Source of the DNA: a virus
DNA: 45,299 nt
Virus record (IMG/VR): IMGVR_UViG_3300027659_000060
Location: 1 to 45,299 of that record
Reading direction: 5' to 3' (one strand)
Shown here in pieces: positions 14,243-21,803 of this stretch (position 1 is the first letter of the stretch; each line of letters begins with the position of its first letter). The translations under genes and the position numbers were made by a program. The notes below the pieces were generated by a model that worked only from the letters and a program-made list of their open reading frames with translations, searched no databases and was not told the origin of the DNA.

Positions 14243-15253
14243 ATGACACTTTTAATCACAGGTACTTCGTCTAGAGCGTGCTCTAAGAAGCGCGAAGGAA
14301 CACTTGCTAGTTTGATTAGCTGGGCTATGGCTAACTCGGACGAGAACGTAACGCATGTATTTCCTCACGCGGTTGACGAGATCACTCAGCCAGTTTTGAT
14401 TGGCTTGTCATCTCCGACTGCTCCAGTTTCGAATTACACCTACCACGGATTTGCAACTCTCTCGGACGCTTATGACCAAGGGATGTTGGCTGGAGTCTTC
14501 ATTGACCAGCCAGACCCAAACTCTGTGGCTAACGGATGCAGAACTGCACTCAGTGATTACGCGCGTCTGTCGTCTGACTTCTACTCCAAGCGACCGGGCC
14601 ACGGGCAGTATCTTGAAGATGACGACTTTCGAAAGAAAGTACACCGTGGAATGTCACTGTACTTGAACGAGCAACTGAACTTGATTGTTCCGGCTTACCC
14701 TTGGGCAAACGAGAAGAAGATTAAGAAGCTTGTTCCAGAGCAGCACCGACTTCGCTTAGTTGATCCATCAGGAGCTTTTGACTCTCTTATGTCAATAATT
14801 TCTTTGTCCTACCCAAGAAGTTCTGTTGACGCTTCCAAGGTTTGGGCAAGGGAGACTTCATTCTCAGGAAGAAAGCTCAAAAGCTCGGATCAAACTTTTC
14901 CTGTTATCACTACTAAGTGGTCTGGAAAGCAACAAGACTTTGAGACTTACCGAGCCTCTTGGGGAGTGGTGGAGACGGACCCATCAGCCCCAGGTTGGTG
15001 GACCCCGACTGCTATTGCTTCACTAACATTTGGATCATTGTTCATTGGTGGAAAGCACACTGCGGAAAGATTTATGTCGCCGTGGTTTGACCAAGCCGAA
15101 TCAATGACACCGGACGAAAGATCACTGCACGTTTCTAGACAATTAAGCCTACTAAGGAGATCAACATGGTCAATGGAAGACCTTCTAAGCCCAATTCATG
15201 GATTGATTCGTTCGACACGACCATTGGAGAAGTTGGATACTCCGCTAGCCTGA
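14243..15253 (+). CDS. Hypothetical 336-residue protein
   Basis: I do not recognise this family. The start MTLLITGTSSRACSKKREGT looks like a strand-turn-helix nucleotide-binding edge, but no Walker motif or catalytic signature is evident. The middle is polar with many aromatics; the C-terminal part contains a Trp-rich segment (PGWWTPTAIASL) and FGSLFIGGKHTAERFM. It is probably soluble and enzymatic, judging by its globular composition. It follows the hairpin terminator, lacks a strong ribosome-binding site, and overlaps the next gene by 88 bases. Position suggests early or middle expression among replication genes. Confidence 0.55.
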   Translation: MTLLITGTSSRACSKKREGTLASLISWAMANSDENVTHVFPHAVDEITQPVLIGLSSPTAPVSNYTYHGFATLSDAYDQGMLAGVFIDQPDPNSVANGCRTALSDYARLSSDFYSKRPGHGQYLEDDDFRKKVHRGMSLYLNEQLNLIVPAYPWANEKKIKKLVPEQHRLRLVDPSGAFDSLMSIISLSYPRSSVDASKVWARETSFSGRKLKSSDQTFPVITTKWSGKQQDFETYRASWGVVETDPSAPGWWTPTAIASLTFGSLFIGGKHTAERFMSPWFDQAESMTPDERSLHVSRQLSLLRRSTWSMEDLLSPIHGLIRSTRPLEKLDTPLA

Positions 15254-15591
15254 TCTCCGACATTGCTAAAGACTTTGCCTTGACTTGCCTTTTGTGGGAA
15301 ATTCCTACAGAAGACATACCTAAAGTCTTTGGTCTGCTGTACTACGCGTCCTCTGGAGAGCCTATCCCAGAAAATCTATGGGACGACTCCTACAAGGAAG
15401 CAAAGAAGGCCGAAGCAAGGCAGTGGGCACCTTGGCGATCTGGTCTTTTTGGACTAGGATCAACCTGTCGTGTTGCTGGTAGCACAGAAGAAGGTAAGTG
15501 CGTAGGCATCCGATCTGGACGAGTTGCAGTAGATTTTGGTTCTACTACGATTGTTTTGAATCCTGCAGTTGTGGAAGGAAAAGTTGAATGA
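15166..15591 (+). CDS. Hypothetical 141-residue protein
   Basis: The gene starts at ATG 15166 with a near-perfect AAGGAG six bases upstream, inside the last 88 bases of the preceding gene and in another frame. Residues 20-60 form hydrophobic helices (ASLISDIAKDFALTCLLWEI). The C-terminal half is rich in Gly and beta-prone (GSTCRVAGSTEEGKCVGIRS, then VAVDFGSTTIVLNPAVV), a pattern compatible with a small beta-barrel domain. No family recognised. It is followed by a four-base overlap with the next gene. Confidence 0.55.
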   Translation: MVNGRPSKPNSWIDSFDTTIGEVGYSASLISDIAKDFALTCLLWEIPTEDIPKVFGLLYYASSGEPIPENLWDDSYKEAKKAEARQWAPWRSGLFGLGSTCRVAGSTEEGKCVGIRSGRVAVDFGSTTIVLNPAVVEGKVE

Positions 15592-15737
15592 AGCTTTCTC
15601 CGTACGTTATAGCCTGCATTACTTTGTTCTTTGCAGGATCAATCCTTGCTTTGTTTGGTGAGTTTAAGGTTGGGGTTGTAGTCCTCGTCGGTTCTTTGAT
15701 TGCTGCCGTAGCCTCAATTCGAGATGATTTGCTATGA
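15588..15737 (+). CDS. 49-residue two-helix membrane protein
   Basis: The gene runs from ATG 15588, overlapping the previous stop by four bases, to TGA 15737, which overlaps the next ATG by four. The product starts MKLSPYVIACITLFFAGS and consists of two hydrophobic helices separated by FGEFK, ending in a short charged tail. The continuous ATGA coupling on both sides is strong evidence for translation. Function unknown. Confidence 0.6.
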   Translation: MKLSPYVIACITLFFAGSILALFGEFKVGVVVLVGSLIAAVASIRDDLL

Positions 15738-16009
15738 GCACCAAGTGGGTAGTCGAAGACTTCGGCAACATCCACATTGAACACACGCAGTTTGGAAATC
15801 CTCAGCAAGTCTTAGTTGATCTATCAAAGCACCTTGAGCGAGCGATTGCTTACGGAATTGATATTGAAGAGACGTTCGTAGACTCTTTCCCAATGACTGA
15901 TGGAACAAAGCGAAGTTGTGTTAAGTGGGTAGGTAAAGTCCCCCTGCGCCATGTCGCCGATGCCAGAGAGTTTCTGATGAACATAACTCTGAAGAATGTT
16001 CACTTGTGA
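15734..16009 (+). CDS. Hypothetical protein
   Basis: The 91-residue protein begins MSTKWVVEDFGNIHIEHTQF and alternates beta strands with a helix around VLVDLSKHLERAIAYG. It carries no recognisable motif. It is coupled to both neighbours by four-base overlaps (ATGA at the start, GTGA at the end). It belongs to a string of small genes between the recombination module and the primase genes. Confidence 0.5.
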   Translation: MSTKWVVEDFGNIHIEHTQFGNPQQVLVDLSKHLERAIAYGIDIEETFVDSFPMTDGTKRSCVKWVGKVPLRHVADAREFLMNITLKNVHL

Positions 16010-16242
16010 GATGGACAGAAGTTAGCGACGAGTACGACAAGTTAAAGCTTGGAACTCCTGGCTTTGTTGATCCAGGTAACGACGACGTGATGTACACGCT
16101 TGCCATAGCAGTAGTGCAAGCAGGAGCAGTAGACACAATGCGATCCGCAAGAGAATGGGCCGAGTCTGCTGTGTTCTCCACTGATGTATCAGAAGATGGA
16201 ACGATGTGGACATACGCCGAAGATGCAGATTTGACAGAGTAG
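16006..16242 (+). CDS. Hypothetical acidic protein
   Basis: The 78-residue, strongly acidic protein starts at GTG 16006, overlapping the upstream stop by four bases. It is mainly helical (VMYTLAIAVVQAGAVDTMRS) and has a C-terminal acidic tail. The promoter for the phosphatase gene begins inside its last codons, the -35 box lying over codons 76-77. No family recognised. Confidence 0.5.
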   Translation: MRWTEVSDEYDKLKLGTPGFVDPGNDDVMYTLAIAVVQAGAVDTMRSAREWAESAVFSTDVSEDGTMWTYAEDADLTE

Positions 16243-16260
16243 TACATAATCTAGTATGCT
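16231..16260 (+). promoter_or_regulatory. Phage promoter, TTGACA-N18-TATGCT
   Basis: TTGACA (16231-16236) and TATGCT (16255-16260) are spaced by 18 bases and share the eleven bases TAGTATGCTCT with the promoter at 6994-7023. It drives the phosphatase-like gene starting at 16294, which has a TTAGGAG ribosome-binding site. Confidence 0.75.
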
Positions 16261-16293
16261 CTGGGAATCAAATCAAAAATTATTAGGAGAAAA

Positions 16294-16863
16294 ATGACTA
16301 CAGAAAATATCTACATCGCTGGTCTAGGTCAACTTACCTTTGAAGAGTGGGCTGAACTTGAGCCTGCGACACCTCTGTCTGTAATCCCTATTGAAGGTCG
16401 CCCAGCCTTCTACGTTGGAGAGACACCGCACTCAGAGGATACGTACCTTGATCCGTCTGCTGGGTCTAGGTTCTCAGAGATCTACACAACAGACAGCATT
16501 GATGTCCGTATTAATCTGTACGGTTTCTCTAGCCCCTCTGCTCCTGGAGTCTTTGAGTACCGCTACTTGATCAACGATGCTGGTCTAACCAACGAAGATG
16601 CACAGCGACTCCTGAACTTTCTCCCTGATGCTTATGAAGCATGGGCAATTAACGGATACCGAGTTGCAGTCAACTGCCAAGCAGGGTTGAACCGCTCCTC
16701 TTTGTTTGCAGCGATGATGCTGATCACCGATGGGTTCTCTCCAGAGCGAGCAATCCAACTTATCAGGGACAACAGATCCTCACTTTGCTTAGTCAACCAA
16801 GACTTTGTAGACTTCCTTACGAGCAATGAAAAGGTTATCCGACAGGCAGGACTAGGAGAATAG
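16294..16863 (+). CDS. Dual-specificity/tyrosine phosphatase-like protein
   Basis: The 189-residue protein contains the Cx5R phosphatase loop NCQAGLNRSS, with nucleophile Cys128 and phosphate-binding Arg134, preceded by the strand YRVAVN and followed by the helix LFAAMMLI, as in cysteine-based phosphatases. The usual His before Cys is Asn here. D95 in LINDAG may be the general acid. Substrate could be phosphoprotein, RNA or a nucleotide. It starts after TTAGGAG under its own promoter and is directly followed by an overlapping GTG gene. A host-signalling role is speculation; the fold call is well supported by the loop. Confidence 0.65.
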   Translation: MTTENIYIAGLGQLTFEEWAELEPATPLSVIPIEGRPAFYVGETPHSEDTYLDPSAGSRFSEIYTTDSIDVRINLYGFSSPSAPGVFEYRYLINDAGLTNEDAQRLLNFLPDAYEAWAINGYRVAVNCQAGLNRSSLFAAMMLITDGFSPERAIQLIRDNRSSLCLVNQDFVDFLTSNEKVIRQAGLGE

Positions 16864-17138
16864 TGACATACGAACACAAAGGAACCTTCACAAGGAGCTT
16901 CTATACAAAAGCACCCGGCCATTTCATTGAGTTTACTGATATGGCCAAGGGAGGAATCAGGGCTGAGTGTTCCTGTGGAATCTGGTCTGATTTCACTGAT
17001 TTTGACAGTGCAACCAAGTATGCTAAGCGACACATCCACATAGTCAAAAGAGCAATAAAGCAGTTAGATCCAGCAACCAAACTAAGAATTCAAACCAGCA
17101 AAAAGTTTCGTCCACTATCACTGTCAGATGAGGAGTAA
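16863..17138 (+). CDS. Small CxC-containing protein
   Basis: The 91-residue protein starts at GTG 16863, touching the stop of the phosphatase gene. ECSCGIWSDFTDFDSATKYA followed by KRHIH gives CxC plus two histidines, a probable small metal-binding module of a type frequent in actinophages. The C-terminus is basic. Whether it works with the phosphatase is unknown; the one-base overlap suggests co-translation. Confidence 0.55.
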   Translation: MTYEHKGTFTRSFYTKAPGHFIEFTDMAKGGIRAECSCGIWSDFTDFDSATKYAKRHIHIVKRAIKQLDPATKLRIQTSKKFRPLSLSDEE

Positions 17139-17142
17139 TATA

Positions 17143-17316
17143 GTGTATGTGAGTAACACTGAGTTTGATTCAGATGCTGACTTTACTATGCCTCCAGCAA
17201 AAGTTGACAAAGAAGAAACCATAGCTAAAATCATTCCCTTATTCAGGGAGCAAGATAAGACTCCGGTAGCCCCGGAGTTTGAACGGAGAAGCAATGGCAA
17301 GACGGAAAAGACTTAA
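17143..17316 (+). CDS. Hypothetical 57-residue acidic protein
   Basis: I place the start at GTG 17143 because GAGGAG (17130-17135), overlapping the upstream stop, lies at ideal distance. ATG 17128 would extend it five codons but has no ribosome-binding site. The product is acidic and probably disordered in its first half (NTEFDSDADFTMPPAKVDK). It overlaps the next gene by 23 bases. No function assigned. Confidence 0.45.
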   Translation: MYVSNTEFDSDADFTMPPAKVDKEETIAKIIPLFREQDKTPVAPEFERRSNGKTEKT

Positions 17317-17620
17317 ATTATCACCTCCTAAAGAAGGTGTAACCGTAAGCGATTCGGCAACCATTAATAAGCGTCAAGTTGTTCGCGGAACTGAACTAAC
17401 AATCAGAGATATAAAAGGAAGATTTAAGTTTCTATATCACACAAAGACCGAACTTCCTGATGGATCTTTCTCCGAGCATATTGATGTAATCGGAGGATAC
17501 CGAGGGGTAGTTTTACACCGGACATTCCGACCAGAGCAAGTCAAGACTGTCCACCGGAACAAAAAGATGCGACTGCATCCTGCATCATGGAGAGGCGACA
17601 ACGCCTTGCCAAAGACCTGA
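17294..17620 (+). CDS. Hypothetical basic protein
   Basis: The start ATG 17294 follows CGGAGAA five bases upstream, giving 108 residues. The N-terminus MARRKRLKLSPPKEG is very basic, then a beta-rich core (GTELTIRDIKGRFKFLYHTK ... HIDVIGGYRGVVLHRTFRP) and a basic C-terminus. Charge distribution suggests nucleic-acid binding. It lies just ahead of the promoter for the primase genes, whose -35 box starts inside its last codons. Confidence 0.5.
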   Translation: MARRKRLKLSPPKEGVTVSDSATINKRQVVRGTELTIRDIKGRFKFLYHTKTELPDGSFSEHIDVIGGYRGVVLHRTFRPEQVKTVHRNKKMRLHPASWRGDNALPKT

Positions 17621-17635
17621 TCTATAGAGTACGAT
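17606..17635 (+). promoter_or_regulatory. Promoter of the primase operon
   Basis: TTGCCA (17606-17611), 18 bases, then TACGAT (17630-17635). The spacing matches the other two phage promoters and both boxes fit TTGNCA/TANNNT. The primase-family gene begins at 17675, about 33 bases after the predicted transcription start. Confidence 0.6.
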
Positions 17636-17674
17636 CCACCTATTATCAAAAATATAAACACATAACGAGGAGCC

Positions 17675-18895
17675 ATGACAACAGAAGCCCAAGAATGGAT
17701 GACCGCAGTATGGTCTCCGCTCGGACTTGACCACATCATTGAGGTCAGTCTTAAAACAAAGTCTGGTCAGTGGAAGTCAGTCCACTCACCACTCGCGGAT
17801 GCTATTGAAGCTGCTGGCAAAGGCACGTTCACAAAGTTTGCTGAGCAAGGTAATGATGTTTACGCAGGTCTTATTGGTCTGAGTAAAGCTCCGGACGGTC
17901 CAGGCAAGCGCGGGTCTAGTTCACTGCGTGACTTTGGTGCGTGCATCTGGATGGATGTTGACTGTGTCGCTCCAGGTCGTAGCAAGCAGAACTTGTTTGA
18001 GACAGTTGAAGACGCTATTGAGCAGATTGACTCAGCCGGACGATACTTAGGAATTGGTCCTGCAGATGTTGTTGTGCACTCTGGTTGGGGTGTTCACGTG
18101 GCTTGGTTGCTCAGTGAACCTGCTCTTGCGAATAACCTAAGTGCTGCTGTCCGCATGGTTGAGAACACATTGTCTTCTCTGACTGGAAAGCATGTTGACC
18201 ATGTAGGGGATGTAACTCGTGTCCTCCGTGTCCCCGGAACTTTCAACCGCCGTGGTGAAGATGCCAAGGTAACTCTGGTTCGCTGTGACACTAGTAACCG
18301 TAGAACTTGGGAATCTCTTAAGTTCTCTCTTGGTCTTTCTGATGAGATGCTCAACCGAGTTGTGTCTCCAGTTGAGCGCAAAGACTCACTTGGTGGATAC
18401 ACCAAAGACAACCGACCACTGATGGACATCCCCTCTTTGTTTGAGGCTACGACTAAGTGGTCTGACGTTCTTGTCCCCTTCGGTTGGACTCTAGTCTCTA
18501 GCAACGACCGTGAAGACTCATGGCTTCGCCCAGGTAAAGAGGACGACAGGAGCACGGGAGAACGCTCCGGAGTGGTGTACGCTGACACACCAGGGCTCAT
18601 GGTTATTTACACCGATGCTCCGACTGGACTAAATAACTTAAGGATGACTGATGATCGTGCAGGCGCAGGCTCTGGCTGTATTGACAGATGGAGAGCGTGG
18701 GTTGATTTGATGTGGGATGGTGACTTTAAGTCTGCCCTAGAAGATGCCTCCAAGAGAGCCTTTGATGGTGAAGGAGATCTTGGCACTTGGCCTGACACCT
18801 TCATTGATGAACTCACGCAGGAGTACTCGCTTGGAATCCGATGGGCACAGAAGTCGCGCGTAGCAGCTGTTGACCTCATTGCGAGGGGACTGTGA
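17675..18895 (+). CDS. Archaeo-eukaryotic primase-family protein
   Basis: The 406-residue protein shows the three motifs of archaeo-eukaryotic primases of the RepB/PrimPol type. WMDVDC has D94 and D96 as metal ligands; HSGWGVH provides the nucleotide-binding His141; and HVGDVTRVLRVPGTFN near 175-195 gives the third acidic residue with the conserved R-PGT-N. Primer synthesis for phage replication is the expected role. The C-terminal ~200 residues match no domain I know. GAGGAG lies two bases before ATG 17675. The stop overlaps the start of the primase-helicase gene, suggesting the two work together. Confidence 0.7.
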   Translation: MTTEAQEWMTAVWSPLGLDHIIEVSLKTKSGQWKSVHSPLADAIEAAGKGTFTKFAEQGNDVYAGLIGLSKAPDGPGKRGSSSLRDFGACIWMDVDCVAPGRSKQNLFETVEDAIEQIDSAGRYLGIGPADVVVHSGWGVHVAWLLSEPALANNLSAAVRMVENTLSSLTGKHVDHVGDVTRVLRVPGTFNRRGEDAKVTLVRCDTSNRRTWESLKFSLGLSDEMLNRVVSPVERKDSLGGYTKDNRPLMDIPSLFEATTKWSDVLVPFGWTLVSSNDREDSWLRPGKEDDRSTGERSGVVYADTPGLMVIYTDAPTGLNNLRMTDDRAGAGSGCIDRWRAWVDLMWDGDFKSALEDASKRAFDGEGDLGTWPDTFIDELTQEYSLGIRWAQKSRVAAVDLIARGL

Positions 18896-21015
18896 CCCTT
18901 ATGGAAGCACACTCAACCGAACCTATGCGCGCATCATTGAAGATGGCTCTTGGGTATGTCCGTGCAAACTGGATAATCATGCCGGTGTGGGGAATCACAG
19001 AAGACCACAACTGCGCTTGTGGCTCCGACGATTGTGTTGGGGCAGGTCGCCACCTCGTAGGTGAAGGCGGTCTTGTCGTTCGTGACGAAGAGCACGCTAA
19101 CGCAGAGTGGGGTCCCTCGCATACGTACGAGCGAGGAATTGCACTGAAAACTGGACGCGAGTCTGGCATCATCGTTATTGACGTTCCCCCAAGTGCTGAG
19201 CCACCTGACGCCGTTGCGTATTCACGTCGTGCGTACTCAATGACTCCCTCTGGCGGACACCACTACTTCTACCGCATCAGCGAAACTGACATCCTTGTTC
19301 CTACTGAGGACGACGGACGCTCCAGCCTTACTGGCTCAGGTCTTCGTGTCGTTGGTGAAGGTGGTTACGCATTCCTCCCTAGCGGAACGGACGTAGGCCC
19401 CCACGGTCGCCGTTGGGTCTCTAGAGATGAACTTGGCGTTCTAGACCAAGACGTCAAGGCAATGCTTGTCTCTGCTGGGATTATCCAGATTGACTCGGAC
19501 GAAACTTTTGACGCGGATATTCCGTGGATGGTAACTCCGGGTGCCGGATCATTGGTGCGCCGTTCTTCCACACCGCTTGGTATTGGTCGTGTAATCATTG
19601 ATATGCACGGGCACTTAATCTGCTCTGTCCTCTCAGTGAGTACAAGCAACAGCGAACTTATGGTGTGGAAAGATGGATGGAACTCAGGAGCAGATGCTGA
19701 GGCTTCACTGCAGAACATGATTCTCGGAACAATGTCTAACCCTGTGCGCTCTTGGTTTGCAGATGCAGCTGCTGTGAACGACACTCAGTCAATCCAGACG
19801 CTCCGACGCTTAACACAAAAGATCCGTGCTGGTGAAGGCAAGCGCGCGACCATTGACTTTATCCGCTCGGATGAGCGCATCAAGACTCGTGACGAAGAGT
19901 GGGATGCACAAGATCATCTTCTTGGTCTCCCAGGCGGTCGTGTTCTTAACCTAAAGAACAAAGAGGTCTACTCAGGTAGTGCAGCTCGTAATGCTCGGAT
20001 TCGTTACCGCACAGATGTTGACTACATCCCAGGAGCACACGATCCGATCCTTGACCAGTTCCTTGAAGACTGCCACGTGTTCAACGACGAGGAGGGCGGA
20101 ACTGAGTTCCTGCTTGACGTAGCAGCAGCTACTCTCGCCGGTAAGCGCATCATTGGTGACAAGGTAGTTATCCTTTACGGCCCCACGGGCTCAGGTAAGT
20201 CAACCTTTGTTGACCTGCTTGCTTCCACAATGGGAATGAGAGACGAGGGCTACGCCTCTGTTATCTCGCACGCTCTCGTCGTGGGCAATGGAGTTAACAA
20301 TGACTCGTACTCGCTGGCTAAGACTCGTGGTTCGCGGATGTTCACACTTGACGAACTTCCTCAGGGAAAGCCTCTTAAAGAAGACATGCTCAAGACTTTG
20401 TCGGGCTCTACCGTTCTTGCTGTCCGACAGATTCACCGGGCTGAGGAGACAATCCGAAACAACGGAACTCTGTGGATTGCTACTAACGAACCACCAATCA
20501 CCGCAGACGATGCTCTATGGCGCAGATTCTTGTTCATCAACTTTCCAATCAAGCGAGACGACACAAACATTGACGACCGCATCAAGCGCACCCTGCTTGA
20601 CCCGCACCGTCCGCTTGCTCGTCAGGCCCTCCTGGCAAAGCTTGTTGAGCGCACTCCACGCTTGTTCGGTGCGCTGGATGCTAAGGCTGGAACTCTCAGC
20701 CAAGGCTTCACCATCCACCCGTCTGCCATGACCTATGCACGCGCTATCCGATCACAGTCAGACCCATTCTTGGCTTGGCGTGAAGCAAACCTTGAGCACT
20801 CTCCAGGAAACGACTCAGTGGCTATCGCCAGCGCGTATATGTCGTACCGACGGTTTTACGATCAGGAAGGTTTTGCTGGTCGTGAGGGACAAATGACAAT
20901 GACAGCATTCAGAGACAAATTGCGAACTGAAGGCTTACTTTCCGACAGTGGTAAGTATCTGCTAGATGTCGCGTTAATAGAACAAACAACAAGCCAGGTC
21001 TTCGGATCTCTTTAG
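18892..21015 (+). CDS. PrimPol-like domain fused to an SF3/D5-type helicase
   Basis: The 707-residue protein begins at GTG 18892 (ATG 18901 is an alternative). Residues 20-160 resemble bifunctional primase-polymerase domains: a Cys-rich loop (CACGSDDC), the strand IIVID97VP99 where D-x-D is usual, and TPSGGHHYF at 118-126. The C-terminal half is a phage D5/P4-type helicase with Walker A GPTGSGKST (430-438), Walker B D487-E488 in FTLDELP, and sensor 1 TLWIATNEPP (526-535). It probably unwinds the fork as a hexamer. Because the second catalytic aspartate is replaced by proline, its primase part may be inactive, with synthesis left to the upstream protein. Confidence 0.85.
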   Translation: MTLMEAHSTEPMRASLKMALGYVRANWIIMPVWGITEDHNCACGSDDCVGAGRHLVGEGGLVVRDEEHANAEWGPSHTYERGIALKTGRESGIIVIDVPPSAEPPDAVAYSRRAYSMTPSGGHHYFYRISETDILVPTEDDGRSSLTGSGLRVVGEGGYAFLPSGTDVGPHGRRWVSRDELGVLDQDVKAMLVSAGIIQIDSDETFDADIPWMVTPGAGSLVRRSSTPLGIGRVIIDMHGHLICSVLSVSTSNSELMVWKDGWNSGADAEASLQNMILGTMSNPVRSWFADAAAVNDTQSIQTLRRLTQKIRAGEGKRATIDFIRSDERIKTRDEEWDAQDHLLGLPGGRVLNLKNKEVYSGSAARNARIRYRTDVDYIPGAHDPILDQFLEDCHVFNDEEGGTEFLLDVAAATLAGKRIIGDKVVILYGPTGSGKSTFVDLLASTMGMRDEGYASVISHALVVGNGVNNDSYSLAKTRGSRMFTLDELPQGKPLKEDMLKTLSGSTVLAVRQIHRAEETIRNNGTLWIATNEPPITADDALWRRFLFINFPIKRDDTNIDDRIKRTLLDPHRPLARQALLAKLVERTPRLFGALDAKAGTLSQGFTIHPSAMTYARAIRSQSDPFLAWREANLEHSPGNDSVAIASAYMSYRRFYDQEGFAGREGQMTMTAFRDKLRTEGLLSDSGKYLLDVALIEQTTSQVFGSL

Positions 21016-21027
21016 GAAGGCATCAAA

Positions 21028-21270
21028 ATGAACAGCAACGACGTAAAAAATAGAACGCCTCTAGACACCGACGTAACTCGTGTCTCTGATCTTGAGCCCG
21101 GAGACAGACTTGCTCCTGGAATCTGCCTAGGCCCTTTCAGTGTTATTGATATAGTTAGCGTTAAATCGCTTACTGCTGCAGATAACGGAAAGTTCGCCGT
21201 CACTTTCTACAACCAAGGAACACTGTTTCTTCATGGTGATTTACTTGTAGAAGTTGTTTCTACCCCATAA
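21028..21270 (+). CDS. Hypothetical small protein
   Basis: The 80-residue protein follows the primase-helicase by 12 bases, with GGAAGG ahead of ATG 21028. It looks like a small beta-barrel (RVSDLEPGDRLAPGICLGPF, then FAVTFYNQGTLFLHGDLLVE), reminiscent of hedgehog/intein-edge or SH3-like folds, but this is fold-level guesswork. No catalytic motif. It may be part of the replication operon. Confidence 0.5.
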   Translation: MNSNDVKNRTPLDTDVTRVSDLEPGDRLAPGICLGPFSVIDIVSVKSLTAADNGKFAVTFYNQGTLFLHGDLLVEVVSTP

Positions 21271-21282
21271 TTGTGGTAGTGT
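21254..21282 (+). promoter_or_regulatory. Weak candidate promoter
   Basis: TTGTTT (21254-21259) and TAGTGT (21277-21282) are 17 bases apart. Both boxes are below consensus. If real it would drive the small genes from 21318 and the LPXTG protein. Confidence 0.3.
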
Positions 21283-21317
21283 CCGAGATACAAGATTCAT
21301 AGACAATAAGGATAAAC

Positions 21318-21566
21318 ATGGGCAAGCGATCATCAGGCAAGTCTCGCGCAGCTAGAACTGAGAACCAAGTTCAAGCAGCGATCACAACCCTTCACCGTCA
21401 TGGCTGGGATGTTGCCATGCAAGACGGGGAGGCTGAAGGAGAGACAGAAAATCCAGCTATGGTTAGGGCGATTGTTGTTAGCCCTTGGCAACCAAAAGAA
21501 CTGATTCATAACCAAACGTATGGTTATCTTCCAGAAAGTGAAGAAAACGATGATACTCTGGCTTGA
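21318..21566 (+). CDS. Hypothetical protein
   Basis: The 82-residue protein starts after AAGGAT with a basic, lysine/arginine-rich stretch (MGKRSSGKSRAARTENQVQA) and continues into an acidic C-terminus (PESEENDDTLA). Such charge separation is common in small nucleic-acid-associated phage proteins. No family recognised. It overlaps the next gene by 17 bases. Confidence 0.5.
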   Translation: MGKRSSGKSRAARTENQVQAAITTLHRHGWDVAMQDGEAEGETENPAMVRAIVVSPWQPKELIHNQTYGYLPESEENDDTLA

Positions 21567-21792
21567 GCCTGTTTCTGAACCAATACCCTGTATTCAGTGG
21601 GCTGGTGTCAATGTTGATGAAGTTATTGAATTTACTGGTGGAGAGTTCTCCATTGAAGTCCTAGACAATGGGGCTGCACTTGGACTCCTGCACGGCGAGC
21701 CAGTAGATGTTGAAAAGTTTATTGTATTTGAGAACGGCAAGTACTCAGCGTACACAAAGTCTCATATTGAGCAGAAGTATAGATTGCTTTAA
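21550..21792 (+). CDS. Hypothetical protein
   Basis: Starting at ATG 21550 the protein has 80 residues; ATG 21520 would add ten but lacks a ribosome-binding site and lies deep in the upstream gene. It is acidic with a probable all-beta core (VNVDEVIEFTGGEFSIEVLD). No motif is recognisable. It precedes the LPXTG protein by eleven bases. Confidence 0.45.
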   Translation: MILWLEPVSEPIPCIQWAGVNVDEVIEFTGGEFSIEVLDNGAALGLLHGEPVDVEKFIVFENGKYSAYTKSHIEQKYRLL

Positions 21793-21803
21793 GTTAGGTC
21801 ATA

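Noticed and set aside
17128-17142. ATG 17128 as the start of the small acidic gene
   Set aside because: It lacks a ribosome-binding site and lies inside the upstream gene; GTG 17143 has GAGGAG at good spacing.
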